NCBI GenBank assembly: GCA_965205965.1
Contig: CBDBHT010000007.1
Location: forward strand, 310,001-374,000
From: Bin55 sp965205965
GTDB taxonomy: Bacteria; Pseudomonadota; Gammaproteobacteria; Pseudomonadales; Azotimanducaceae
Direction: 5' to 3'
DNA: 64,000 nt
Shown: positions 38,591 through 48,100 of the stretch, piece after piece
How the letters are laid out: each line of letters starts with the position of its first letter
Numbering within the stretch: the first letter of the stretch is position 1
Position numbers and translations under genes: made by a program
The notes under the pieces: generated by a model
The model's database searches: none
Seen by the model: the letters and a program-made list of their open reading frames with translations, nothing else
Told to the model about the DNA's origin: nothing

Positions 38591-40189
38591 ATGTTCGATA
38601 GTTCTATATCTGTAAAAAAACGACTTCATGGGTCGGGAGTTCAACGAGAGCGGGTGGAACAGGTTGACCTTTTAGAACATACGTTCTTCGGTATGGACTG
38701 CATAGACCACCTGCTTAAGCATCAGGCAGACCGCAGCTGGGCTATTCCCGTGAATGTGAAAGAAAGCGGAAACGCACAGATCAAGGAGTTTCTTAATGTC
38801 AACAGCACGTTGCATGCGCTGGTTACAGATCATGGTAATCTGTATTACGTGAGACAACCGGATCTAGCTCCGAGGATTATTCGCCTTAAATATTTGGTCG
38901 AAAAGAATATAGGTGTCTGTTACGAGTACCCGGTAACTGAGGCCGCCTATACAAATTACCGAGGTGAGCTAGACCGGAAGAAAAAAATCCATGAGCATGA
39001 TCCAACTGAAGTTAACAGGCTAGCGCAATTTATCTTAGATGAGGCCATAATTGAAGAGGCGTCCGATATCTATATTGATGCACACCGCGACACGGATAGA
39101 ACGCTTGTTAGATTTAGAGTACACGGTGAAGCACAATTACGGGATGTCTTTCCTTTTGAAGAAGGGATGGCAGTATTACGCGGATTGTGGTCACTTGATC
39201 CAACGTCACACTTCACGGAAGCCGATGCTTCTGACTGTTCGTTCCATTTTAAAGAGCAACAAGTTCGCGGTAGTATTTTGCCTGACATACGCGGTGTATC
39301 CGGAGTTTTCCGGCTTCGTCATCCAGGCAGATTAATACCTTTAGATCAGTGTGGCTATAGCGAATTGCAGTTGGAACACATCGCTGCCATTTGCGAGTCG
39401 CCGGGGGGTATGGCGATTATTAGTGGAGAACCGAATTCAGGAAAGTCGACAACCCTCTCAACTATTATGGCGAATTTGCCGAAAGTACAGAAGATTATTG
39501 AAGTTTCGGATCCGATTGAAGTTCCGGTTGAGCATGCGACGCAAGTAGCTATAACTCGATACGGGGAAAGAGCGGAGGAGAAGCTGCAGAACATATTGAG
39601 TACGACGGTACGACAGAATCCCGACACACTTTTTCTCGGCGAAATACGCGACCAAAGAAGTGCTGAAGTTGCAATGAATATGGCGATACAAGGCAAGCGT
39701 GTGTATTCCACTTTACATACTCAATCCGCGCTGACGGTATATTCGAGGCTCGTAACACTAGGTATTCGGGAAGATCTTCTTATCGAACCCAACGTCCTTG
39801 TAGGACTAGTAAATCAAAACCTTGTACCACTAACATGTCCTGATTGTTCGCATATTGAATGCCCTTATGACGGACAAAAAGGAGAACGTTATCGCCGGTT
39901 ATTTGGTGAGTCTGACGTACGTTACCGCGACAATACTGGCGGATGCCGGAACTGCCTATACGGAATTGTCGGTCAAACTCTTGTTTCCGAGGTCTATCCG
40001 ATCTGCCTAGCTGGACAGGAATTCTTCACTCGGATCCAACGACATGATATGTTTGCGGTTGAAGACTACATGCGCGAAACTTTCAAGGTTCAAACGAAAA
40101 GCGAGCACGCCGTCACTAAAGTGAAGCAAGGTCTTATAGACCCTTGGGAAACTGAGAAGCGCGTGGGAAGGTTCTTCCTAGATGCGTGA
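38591..40189 (+). CDS. pilQ: Pilus extension ATPase (PilQ of R64 type, PilB/GspE family)
   Basis: 532 residues. Walker A GEPNSGKST is at about 278-286, the Asp box SDPIEVPVE near 310, Walker B TLFLGEIRD near 345 and the His box STLHTQSA near 372. A C-terminal CPDC...CRNC pair (from about 414) is the zinc-binding C2M domain. It powers pilus polymerisation at the cytoplasmic face. The N-terminal domain is shorter and unlike PilB's. No retraction ATPase (PilT) is present. Start ATG 38591 with GAGGCT upstream; stop overlaps pilR by eight bases. Confidence 0.92.
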   Translation: MFDSSISVKKRLHGSGVQRERVEQVDLLEHTFFGMDCIDHLLKHQADRSWAIPVNVKESGNAQIKEFLNVNSTLHALVTDHGNLYYVRQPDLAPRIIRLKYLVEKNIGVCYEYPVTEAAYTNYRGELDRKKKIHEHDPTEVNRLAQFILDEAIIEEASDIYIDAHRDTDRTLVRFRVHGEAQLRDVFPFEEGMAVLRGLWSLDPTSHFTEADASDCSFHFKEQQVRGSILPDIRGVSGVFRLRHPGRLIPLDQCGYSELQLEHIAAICESPGGMAIISGEPNSGKSTTLSTIMANLPKVQKIIEVSDPIEVPVEHATQVAITRYGERAEEKLQNILSTTVRQNPDTLFLGEIRDQRSAEVAMNMAIQGKRVYSTLHTQSALTVYSRLVTLGIREDLLIEPNVLVGLVNQNLVPLTCPDCSHIECPYDGQKGERYRRLFGESDVRYRDNTGGCRNCLYGIVGQTLVSEVYPICLAGQEFFTRIQRHDMFAVEDYMRETFKVQTKSEHAVTKVKQGLIDPWETEKRVGRFFLDA

Positions 40190-41213
40190 TGTTTTTAGAC
40201 AGAACATCGTTCTTGATAAGAGACAACGCCTGATTATGTACAGGGTATTGCTCGCACAGTTGCGAGGGGGCGTTCCTTTTGATCAAGCATGTCAAATAAT
40301 CAGCAGAAGCCTCAACTTGAATCCTGCAATTAACAGGATCGCAAAAGCGGGTTATGAGGCGACCAATAGAGGTCATCGGGTTACAGAAGGGCTATCTATG
40401 GGCGGGTATCTGCCGATCAGACATACGCAAATATTAAATATGGCTGAACAAAATGACCGTCTAGTGGACGCTTTTAATTACTTGATCCATGAAGATGAAG
40501 AATCCTTGGGGATATGGAATTCGGTGATCTGGCCGAAAATGTACTTCACTGTCGTGCTAGGAGCACTGCTCTTTGCTTCGACGCAGATACATATCCTGCT
40601 TGATAAGATGGGAGCTCGTGGGGTAGATGTGGGAGATATCCTCGCTTATAAGGTGTCGGTGTTTTTGTCGGACTGGATTTTATGGATAGTCGGTATAGTA
40701 TTCTGGATAATTGCAGTAATAGCATGGGCGCGCCGATCGTCGACTGGTCTTGTACGGCAGCTGCTGGCTCATCCTCTCAACGACTGGAATCGAAGGCTAG
40801 CACTAGCCACGTGCAGACTGTCCGTAGTAATGTATCAACAAGGTGCGAACCATATGCAAGCACTCACCGCATGCGAACATTCGATGGGCGGAACTTACGT
40901 AAAACACTGCATAAAGATCATTCGACATGAGTGCACTACGGAAGGACGACGCTACTTAGATGCGATTTCCGGTCGATTGTTAACAGAAGATCTTGCATCT
41001 GTACTTGGGGGCTTAGCACCGAGTGGGTCATCTGACGATTATGTACTAGCGATGCGGACGGTTGCCGACGTCTATGCTGAACAAGTAAAGGCTATGTACG
41101 CAGGGTGGCAACATATATATACTCTTATGATTATGGTAGGGATAGCGGCAATGATTTTAACTAACGCACTTGGCATGTTTTCGGTATTTTCGATGTTCAT
41201 GCAGCGTATATGA
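40182..41213 (+). CDS. pilR: Pilus inner-membrane platform protein PilR (GspF/PilC family)
   Basis: 343 residues with the T2SF/GspF duplicated architecture: a helical cytoplasmic domain (about 1-110; HRVTEGLSMGGYLPIRHTQI), membrane helices near 120-140 and 165-185, a second cytoplasmic domain, and a terminal helix near 315-340 (HIYTLMIMVGIAAMILTNAL). It anchors the ATPase and guides pilins into the fibre. Coupled to pilQ by an eight-base overlap. Confidence 0.88.
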   Translation: MRDVFRQNIVLDKRQRLIMYRVLLAQLRGGVPFDQACQIISRSLNLNPAINRIAKAGYEATNRGHRVTEGLSMGGYLPIRHTQILNMAEQNDRLVDAFNYLIHEDEESLGIWNSVIWPKMYFTVVLGALLFASTQIHILLDKMGARGVDVGDILAYKVSVFLSDWILWIVGIVFWIIAVIAWARRSSTGLVRQLLAHPLNDWNRRLALATCRLSVVMYQQGANHMQALTACEHSMGGTYVKHCIKIIRHECTTEGRRYLDAISGRLLTEDLASVLGGLAPSGSSDDYVLAMRTVADVYAEQVKAMYAGWQHIYTLMIMVGIAAMILTNALGMFSVFSMFMQRI

Positions 41214-41247
41214 TTGATGACGGAGTTAGTAGTTGAAAGGAGATACC

Positions 41248-41430
41248 TTGGGTCTTGAGATCTGCCGGCGACGGACTTCCCAGTTATTTTGGAGCAGTTG
41301 GTCAAGGTCCGAAGGTGGTGACGTGAAGGCAAAGATCTTAACAATGCTGCTCGACATGCCGCGGAGAGGACATCGCTTTTATGGCTCCTCTGGCTTATTA
41401 GGGTGCAAGAAACAAGCGAGCGAAGGCTAA
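41248..41430 (+). CDS. Possible 60-residue ORF with strong ribosome site
   Basis: AAAGGAG (41236-41242) precedes TTG 41248 by five bases. The predicted peptide (MGLEICRRRTSQLFWSSWSR, ending CKKQASEG) is rich in Ser, Arg and Trp, has no pilin motif and looks unlike a conserved protein. It may be noise, or the wreck of a pilin gene: the 240-base gap here is the only large gap in the operon. Confidence 0.25.
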   Translation: MGLEICRRRTSQLFWSSWSRSEGGDVKAKILTMLLDMPRRGHRFYGSSGLLGCKKQASEG

Positions 41431-41453
41431 TTTGACTTGAATATCTGTACCTA

Positions 41454-41930
41454 TTGTACTATTATGTAACCATGACGGTTTCTGAGATGATACTGGCGTT
41501 CGGTCTGGTAACTGTGCTGGCCATTATCGGTGTCATGTTTTTTTGGGATAGGAGTGATAACGTACAAAATAAGATGGAAGCAGATTACGCTATGCTTGTT
41601 GCAATGCGTTATGCTCGTGAGCATTCATGTGATGACATAAGCAGTAGTACTACTTACAGCGATGTAACTATTGAAAGTATGTACGCCGACAGTGTGTATC
41701 TGTTTCGTAATGCGAACGAATGGACGGTGGATTTCTATCCACAGGATCAAACACCGCAGACCGTCGTTGTTACTCGTACGGTCAATGGTGATGAAATATA
41801 CCGAAAGCAACACTCGTTGCGTGAGCATAGAGAGCGAATAACTTCTATAGATTTCTTCGACATTCATGCTGAGCGTCCTTTGGGGAGTGGAGTGGGGTGT
41901 CTTGACGCGAGTGGTGCTCAGATTCCGTAG
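41454..41930 (+). CDS. Pilin-like protein 1, atypical leader
   Basis: About 158 residues from TTG 41454, or 152 from ATG 41472. MTVSEMILAFGLVTVLAIIG is a pilin-type N-terminal helix with Glu at position 5 if Met is residue 1, as in mature type IVb pilins. But the preceding residue is Thr, not the Gly needed by prepilin peptidase, and only a few residues can precede it before a stop at 41433. C-terminal half has two Cys. By position it could be PilS (major pilin), but the missing leader leaves its processing doubtful. Confidence 0.6.
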   Translation: MYYYVTMTVSEMILAFGLVTVLAIIGVMFFWDRSDNVQNKMEADYAMLVAMRYAREHSCDDISSSTTYSDVTIESMYADSVYLFRNANEWTVDFYPQDQTPQTVVVTRTVNGDEIYRKQHSLREHRERITSIDFFDIHAERPLGSGVGCLDASGAQIP

Positions 41931-41958
41931 AGGAAGCAAAAATTCGATGGACTTTTGA

Positions 41959-42621
41959 GTGCTAGTTCCAGTTTATCTAAGGAGGGTCAATGGCTTCAGT
42001 TTTTTCGAGGCACTAATAGTCTTACTTGTGCTGGCCCTATTCATGCAGATGGGGATCAGATGGTACGAGGAAGTAAGTGCTGCTTTGAATGCCCGAACGA
42101 TCATAGACCGGTTCGAAGTGCTTGCCATAGCGTCATACGAATATCGTCTTGAAGATCCCGATCAAAATTGGCCAGCTAATCTACTGGCTTTAGAGACGGC
42201 GAATCTTATCAATAACCACGTCGCTTACTTCGGCAATGAGGGGTTTGATCTTGTATTTCCAATCAATTCGAGTGATCCACTAGTGGTCCGCTGGGAAATC
42301 ACCGAAGAAGAAAAAGAAAGCGTGATGCAACGTGTGCTATCGGCGATGGGTGGAGCTGCCATGCATACTGTTATGGGTAGCGATTCATGGCTGGAGCTGA
42401 ACCTGAAAGTCCCTACCGATTTGAATATTGACATGAATGTGATGCTGCGCGACGGAAGCCGGGAAATACAAGGATGGATAAAGATTGCCGCTGGTGCAAG
42501 TGCAGTAATTGGTTCAGCATGTGGGGAGATACCGGCAATCTCATATGATGATGCAGCAGGAATGATTGAATGTAGCGGAGGATCAACGGGTGTATGGCGA
42601 AAGGTAGACCTCGCACCCTAA
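41959..42621 (+). CDS. Pilin-like protein 2
   Basis: 220 residues from GTG 41959. The 12-residue leader ends in Gly, followed by FSFFEALIVLLVLALFMQMG: a clear prepilin peptidase site with Glu 5. The globular part has no recognised fold. The C-terminus CSGGSTGVWRKVDLAP resembles the Cys...Trp tail of the other pilins here and of PilV-type minor pilins. Confidence 0.8.
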   Translation: MLVPVYLRRVNGFSFFEALIVLLVLALFMQMGIRWYEEVSAALNARTIIDRFEVLAIASYEYRLEDPDQNWPANLLALETANLINNHVAYFGNEGFDLVFPINSSDPLVVRWEITEEEKESVMQRVLSAMGGAAMHTVMGSDSWLELNLKVPTDLNIDMNVMLRDGSREIQGWIKIAAGASAVIGSACGEIPAISYDDAAGMIECSGGSTGVWRKVDLAP

Positions 42622-42634
42622 CGGGGGCACGGCG

Positions 42635-43537
42635 ATGAAATTAACGCCCCACAACGGATATACTCTATTTGAGGTGTTATTCACGCTTGCGATTTTTGCG
42701 GTATCGATTATTGGTTTCCGAATTTGGGTCGATGCTATGGGGGAAGCGTGGGATATCTACACCACCGTGCGCGGATTTGAAGATGTGCGAGATAAAGTTT
42801 ACGCATATTACTACCAGAATGAGGAATGGCCTGACGACATCCTAAAAGTGTTTCTTCCACCACTCGTAGTGCCAAGCACCCGAAGTGGTGAGAATGTTGG
42901 GGCTAGTTATAAAATAGTCCTGATTGAACGCTGGGCACTTGGTGATCCTGACAGACCTCACTGGTACGATGGCCACAAACATGGCCATCTTCAAGTCTCG
43001 GTGGAAGTGTCGACGGGGTTGATGGCGAACAAAATCTGTGCAATGCTAGGTCCACTGACCTCAGTAGGGAGTACTCAGCCATGTGATGCTCCAGCTACTA
43101 ACGTAGATGTACCAGTCAATTTACGTATTCCATCACCTGGAGTGACTGCCATTGCACGATACGCATACGTCCAAAGCGGAGAGCTGGAAATGCTGAAACA
43201 GATGCGGGTGGAGGGCAACGGCTTATTTGACTTGTGTCTGTTAATGGAGATGAGCCCAGCCCCATCCGATCGTATTTGCGGCCCTGGGTATGCGATGGGA
43301 TTGACGCACGAAATACCAGAAGTCGAAGAAGTCCTTCCTGATCCTGATCTTGATCCTGATACAGTTGGTCCGCAGTTGCCTGAAGTTCCAGCTGGGCAAC
43401 TTCTTGAATGTACCGAAGACACACCCGGTGTATGGGTTTGGGAACCCCTAGACGGGGACGGCGTTCCTGGAGCTCCCGACTTCTGGCAGCGATTGCAAGA
43501 TCATAATACGAGAAAACATAGCGGCACGGGATGTTAG
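42635..43537 (+). CDS. Pilin-like protein 3, large (PilV-like)
   Basis: 300 residues. Leader MKLTPHNG, mature start YTLFEVLFTLAIFAVS (aromatic residue 1, Glu 5). The size and a C-terminal proline/acidic linker (VLPDPDLDPDTVGPQLPEVP) before ECTEDTPGVWVWEPL suggest a tip or minor pilin of the PilV kind, where the C-terminal domain contacts the target surface. No shufflon repeats or recombinase gene are visible. Fourteen bases after pilin 2. Confidence 0.78.
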   Translation: MKLTPHNGYTLFEVLFTLAIFAVSIIGFRIWVDAMGEAWDIYTTVRGFEDVRDKVYAYYYQNEEWPDDILKVFLPPLVVPSTRSGENVGASYKIVLIERWALGDPDRPHWYDGHKHGHLQVSVEVSTGLMANKICAMLGPLTSVGSTQPCDAPATNVDVPVNLRIPSPGVTAIARYAYVQSGELEMLKQMRVEGNGLFDLCLLMEMSPAPSDRICGPGYAMGLTHEIPEVEEVLPDPDLDPDTVGPQLPEVPAGQLLECTEDTPGVWVWEPLDGDGVPGAPDFWQRLQDHNTRKHSGTGC

Positions 43538-43543
43538 ATACAC

Positions 43544-44242
43544 ATGATTGACAAGATTCGGAAACAAGAAGGATTCAGTTTGCTAGAAGTCATGTATGTT
43601 ATGGCGTTGTCTATTGCCTTCTACCTATTCGTTTCTGTTTTTTATCGGGATTTATTTGAACAAGTAGAAAATCAGTCTATCTCGCGCGATTTGCAAATTA
43701 TTGCACAAGGTGCGGCACTGGCTAAGCGCCATATAACCTCAACACCAATGCTAACGGATGTTCAAATTTATGCGGGAGCGGATTTACCAGTCGTCAATCC
43801 ACTTGGACATCTGTATGTTCTAGATACGGACCCGACAACAGAGATTAGCATTGTTTCAACGCGGGTCCGCGATAAAAAATCTGCACGACGGATCGCCTTC
43901 GATATCGGAAGTAATGCATATGTAGAGAAAGTATCCGGCAATTGGATGGTGAAAGTAGAGGCATTGAGTTATCCTGACATCCATGGTTTTCTGGGACAGG
44001 TTGAGCACCTTACCGTAGCAGATCCGGATCCGATTAAGGGACCGATCAAATTTAGCCCAGAGCACGTTCGTATTGTGGTGGGTGGGGATTGCGGCAGTCA
44101 GCAGGCAATTGCTGTGGTGACGAGAGACTCTACAACGCAAAGTGACGCATATAAGGACATTAACGTAACCACTATTGCTAATTATGGACGCGTAGTCACG
44201 TGTCAGGACAGTAAGTGGACGTTCCCTTATCAGCACCCGTAG
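43544..44242 (+). CDS. Pilin-like protein 4
   Basis: 232 residues. Leader MIDKIRKQEG, mature start FSLLEVMYVMALSIAFYLFV, a textbook type IV prepilin site. Two Cys in the C-terminal half and a tail TCQDSKWTFPYQHP with the shared Cys...Trp pattern. Last gene of the operon, seven bases after pilin 3. Confidence 0.8.
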   Translation: MIDKIRKQEGFSLLEVMYVMALSIAFYLFVSVFYRDLFEQVENQSISRDLQIIAQGAALAKRHITSTPMLTDVQIYAGADLPVVNPLGHLYVLDTDPTTEISIVSTRVRDKKSARRIAFDIGSNAYVEKVSGNWMVKVEALSYPDIHGFLGQVEHLTVADPDPIKGPIKFSPEHVRIVVGGDCGSQQAIAVVTRDSTTQSDAYKDINVTTIANYGRVVTCQDSKWTFPYQHP

Positions 44243-44679
44243 TGTGTGTGGATTACACCGATGATATGTGACGAACCCAGATAGATGATGGATTCCGATC
44301 AACGCAACGAGCTGCAGTTGCGTGAGTGACGACTGGAACCCAAGTGGCTAACATATGTTACCCAGCGGGAGCCCCAAACTTATGATTCTGTTACGATGAC
44401 CTGTACTTGATAGCGTTGAAGAAAGAAAAATCTCGTGGTTGAGTTCTTGCTTTGCAAAGCTAAGCTACGCTACGCCGTTAAAGTAGTAACATGGTGAGTA
44501 ATTTAAGCAATCCGAATAATGGGATTCCTGTCAGGGACGTCGGTTTCAACCTGCCAGGGAGGTGGGGAGCTATCGTTGTTGAACATTGGGCCTCCAGTTT
44601 CTGCGGTTGGTCCGTTGCTAATTGATTCTTACTTGTCCGGTATTTTCCGATTCCGATATGGAGAAATTGCACCACGAAT
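44243..44679. other. Spacer after the pilus operon
   Basis: About 440 bases with no recognised gene. A 43-codon frame at 44491-44622 (MVSNLSNPNNGIPVRDVG) is unsupported. PilT/PilU-type genes that end R64-like operons are not here. Confidence 0.5.
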
Positions 44680-45110
44680 TTAGATGGGAACTATACGGAT
44701 GGCCGGACGCATGGACACCGTCATCTTCAAGCATTCAAGTAGCATGCCTTGTAACGTACCCCTTGTCCTCTTGTCAATTGACCTAACCAGCAATTTTGCT
44801 TGTGGATGGGAGGTGTTGCCCTTGGTCGAATTGCAATGCCGGCATAGCAACTGGAAATTGGTAATACGATCCGTACTGCCTTTCGATTTCGGGATGATGT
44901 GGCCGACCGTGCGATATAGCATTTGAAAATGCGCCTTGCATCCCCAACCATATTCTCCCTGCTCGCTACGAATTTCGGAATGCCAAGCCCGTCCGTATAA
45001 TGTCCTTCGATTAGTCCACGATGGTTCTCGTCAGGTCATCCGTATAATTCCCAATCAAAGATATTAGATCTGAGCCTATGGAGCGATACCAATTCAATCT
45101 TCAGAATCGA
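44680..45110 (-). pseudogene. HNH endonuclease domain protein, decayed
   Basis: Minus-strand reading gives GHYTDGLGIPKFVASREYGW, GCKAHFQ, then HIIPKSKGSTDRITNFQLLC and RHCNSTKGN, the HNH core (Asp-His replaced by Gly-His, then N and the CxxC...CxxC-like zinc cysteines in part). There is no proper start and the upstream region is broken. In relatives this domain often follows a DNA methyltransferase part, which is missing. Confidence 0.65.
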
Positions 45111-45119
45111 TGTTGAGAT

Positions 45120-48100
45120 GTGATTAATCGTATATCTTTGTTCGTAATTCGTTTATTAACGATCTTGTGCGTCCTTTTTCCGCTCAGTACAGTGGGGAAA
45201 GAAATCTATGTTCCTGATGATTTAAAAGATTGGGAAGAGTGGGTACTTCATCGCCACCCTCAATTATCCTGCCCTCGCGAATCTAAGCAAGGAGCTAACC
45301 TCGCATGTGCATGGATACGTAAGATATCAGTCGACGTTGTTCGACAACAACCAACCGGCGCGACGTTTCGAATGGATGTCGACGTATTTGTCGATTCACA
45401 TATTGAGATTCCTTACCACCACTCCTTCTGGCCGCACGACGTACTCCTCAATGGAAAACCCGCAGTAGTCGGCGGAGGGAATGAATCGCCAAAACTGCAA
45501 TTGCCAATCGGATTACACGAAGTCACCGGACAATTTTCTTGGAATCTTGATCGTGAACCTTCCAGCATACGGATACCGCAAGCTGGATTGGTGAGCCTCT
45601 CGATAGATTCGAAGGAAGTCACGCATCCAAGAATAGAAAATGGTGGCCAACGACTTTGGCTTTCGAAATCCACAACTACTAAAACCACTAACGAAGCCGA
45701 TGCGGTGAACATCAAAACTTATCGGCACCTGATCGATGACATTCCGCAATACTTGGACACGTACGTCAGACTTACAGTAACTGGTAGCAATCGTATTATC
45801 AATTTAGGCCAAGTATTACCGGACCATTTCGAGCTCATCAAGATCGAATCAAAGACCCCAGCAACTCTTGGAGACGACGGCAGTTTAAACGTCCAAGTAA
45901 CGAGAGGTCAGTACTGGATAATCCTTCGAGCTCGATCAACGAAAACAATGAACCAATTTTTCTATAGGCGCGCTAGCGATCTCTGGCCAAATCATGAAAT
46001 TTGGGGTTTCGAACCCAAGAGAAACCTCCGTGTCGTTCGTGTTGAAGGGGCACCGAGTGTAAACCTTAACCAAGTTGGTGCTCCAGAGCGCATGCTTAGA
46101 AGAAGATCCCACATTGTGGGGTTCTCTCTCAGCGAACAAAACGTTATGTCAATCGTAGAGGAGCAAAGGGGGAATGTTAACCCTAATCCAAGCAAATTCA
46201 CGATAGAACGAGATCTATGGCTGAGCTTCAGCGGCGATTCTCTCGTTGCTAAAGACCGTATCTTTGCTATAACCGAATCCGACCGCCGTATTTCCGCAGA
46301 CTATGTTCCCGGTCAGGTCAACGTAAACGACACACCTCGACTTATCACGTTTCTTGATCCAGAAACCAAATCTTATCCGGGGATCAATCTGGACGAACGA
46401 TCTTCAGCCATCGAAGCCGTAAGTTTGATCTCCTATCCTAATACGATGCTCGCGAATGGATGGAATATCGACTCTAACTCCTTATCAGCAACACTGCATC
46501 TCCCACCTGGCTGGCGTCTGCTGTGGATGCATGGAGTCGACGAAGTAACAAATTCTTGGTTGTCTGATTGGTTGATCTGGGATGTTTTTATCGCTTTATT
46601 GTTGATTGCGTTGGTGTTCAAAATTTCCGGACCTCGATGGGCTTTCATTATTGCTATCGCAGTGCTTCTTAGCTACCAGGATAACTGGGGGCCGACAACT
46701 GGATGGCTCGTACTCGCTGCTCTCATCTATCTTTCCACTCTCATTGACGCACGGAACTTCCAGAGGGTCACGCAAGGGATTTACTGGCTGATGCTCGTGC
46801 CCATTGCTGCGTCTAGTATCTACTTCTCCGCCATGCATGCTCGAATGGCTATCTTCCCGCAGTTCGAAAATAAACAATCCGTGTACGCAGAGTCAGTATT
46901 GCTGTCAGATGTTCACACTTCTGATGTTGACCAAGCATCGCCCGCGGCAGGCTACATGAAGAGCGAGCGCGTTCGGCCAATGCCGCAAAGTCAGCCAGAC
47001 GTTGCCGTATCGGGAGCGGATCTACAAACTGAAACCGCCGAGTTTCGTGAAACGCATGTTGTGACGATTCAGACTGGACCGGGAACACCGAAATGGGAAT
47101 GGCACAACATAAACCTAAGCTGGTCTGGTCCCGTGGCTAAAGACCAAACCATGTCTTTTGTAATCATGCCACCTTGGTTAACAAGAATCGTATATGGCTT
47201 AGCAGCGATCTTTGCTCTTGTGGCCGTTGTCTTTTTTGTCCTTATCCGTATATCGGATTCCACGAAACTGCCCAAAATCTTGCAGGGAATCGTACCCCTC
47301 CTCGTGGTAATCACCATTGTTCCCAGCAACGTCGAGGCACACATGCCCGATCGGAACCTCCTAAGCGAACTTGAAAGGAGACTCACCGGACCACCTGAAT
47401 GTGTCCCAAACTGCGCCCATGCTGAGAATATCGAAATACGTTTGGCGGATAACACACTTACACTCACAATCCTCATGCATGCAGAGGATGAAATCGCCGC
47501 GCCGCTACCTTTTGGTGAGCGTTCTTGGCTCCCTAAGTTCGTAACCGTAGATAATTCTGAAATGCCACTTTTAAGACGGAATAATAACGAACTCTACGTG
47601 CTATTGAATAAAGGCAAGCACATAGTTGAGATGAGCGCATCAGTGGATGAATTTTCTCGATTTGATATTCGTTTTCCACTTAAACCTAGTCTCGTCGACG
47701 TACTAGGTGATGGATGGATAACTGAAGGTATATCAGACGGCAGATTGGAGTCATCGCATCTTAGTTTTATTCGAAAGGACAGGCAACTGACGACAAGCCA
47801 AGAGCTTCTGGTCCGGCAATCCGCTGAACCTTTCGTATCAATTCGTCGTCACATTAGGCTTGACTACGAGCCGAAAGTTAGCACTACCGTGAAAAGAATT
47901 GCACCACTGGTCGGCTCCTTTACCGTAACGGTTCCTCTGTTACCCGGTGAAACCGTCACACAAACTAGTGGAACCATTAAAGACGCTAGCATGACGTTGT
48001 CGTTCTCAGACAGACAGATAGAACATTCTTGGCGGAGTGAAATCCTTATTCATGAATCTCTAGAACTCACTGCTCCAGATATCGCAGATAGAAAAGAGGA

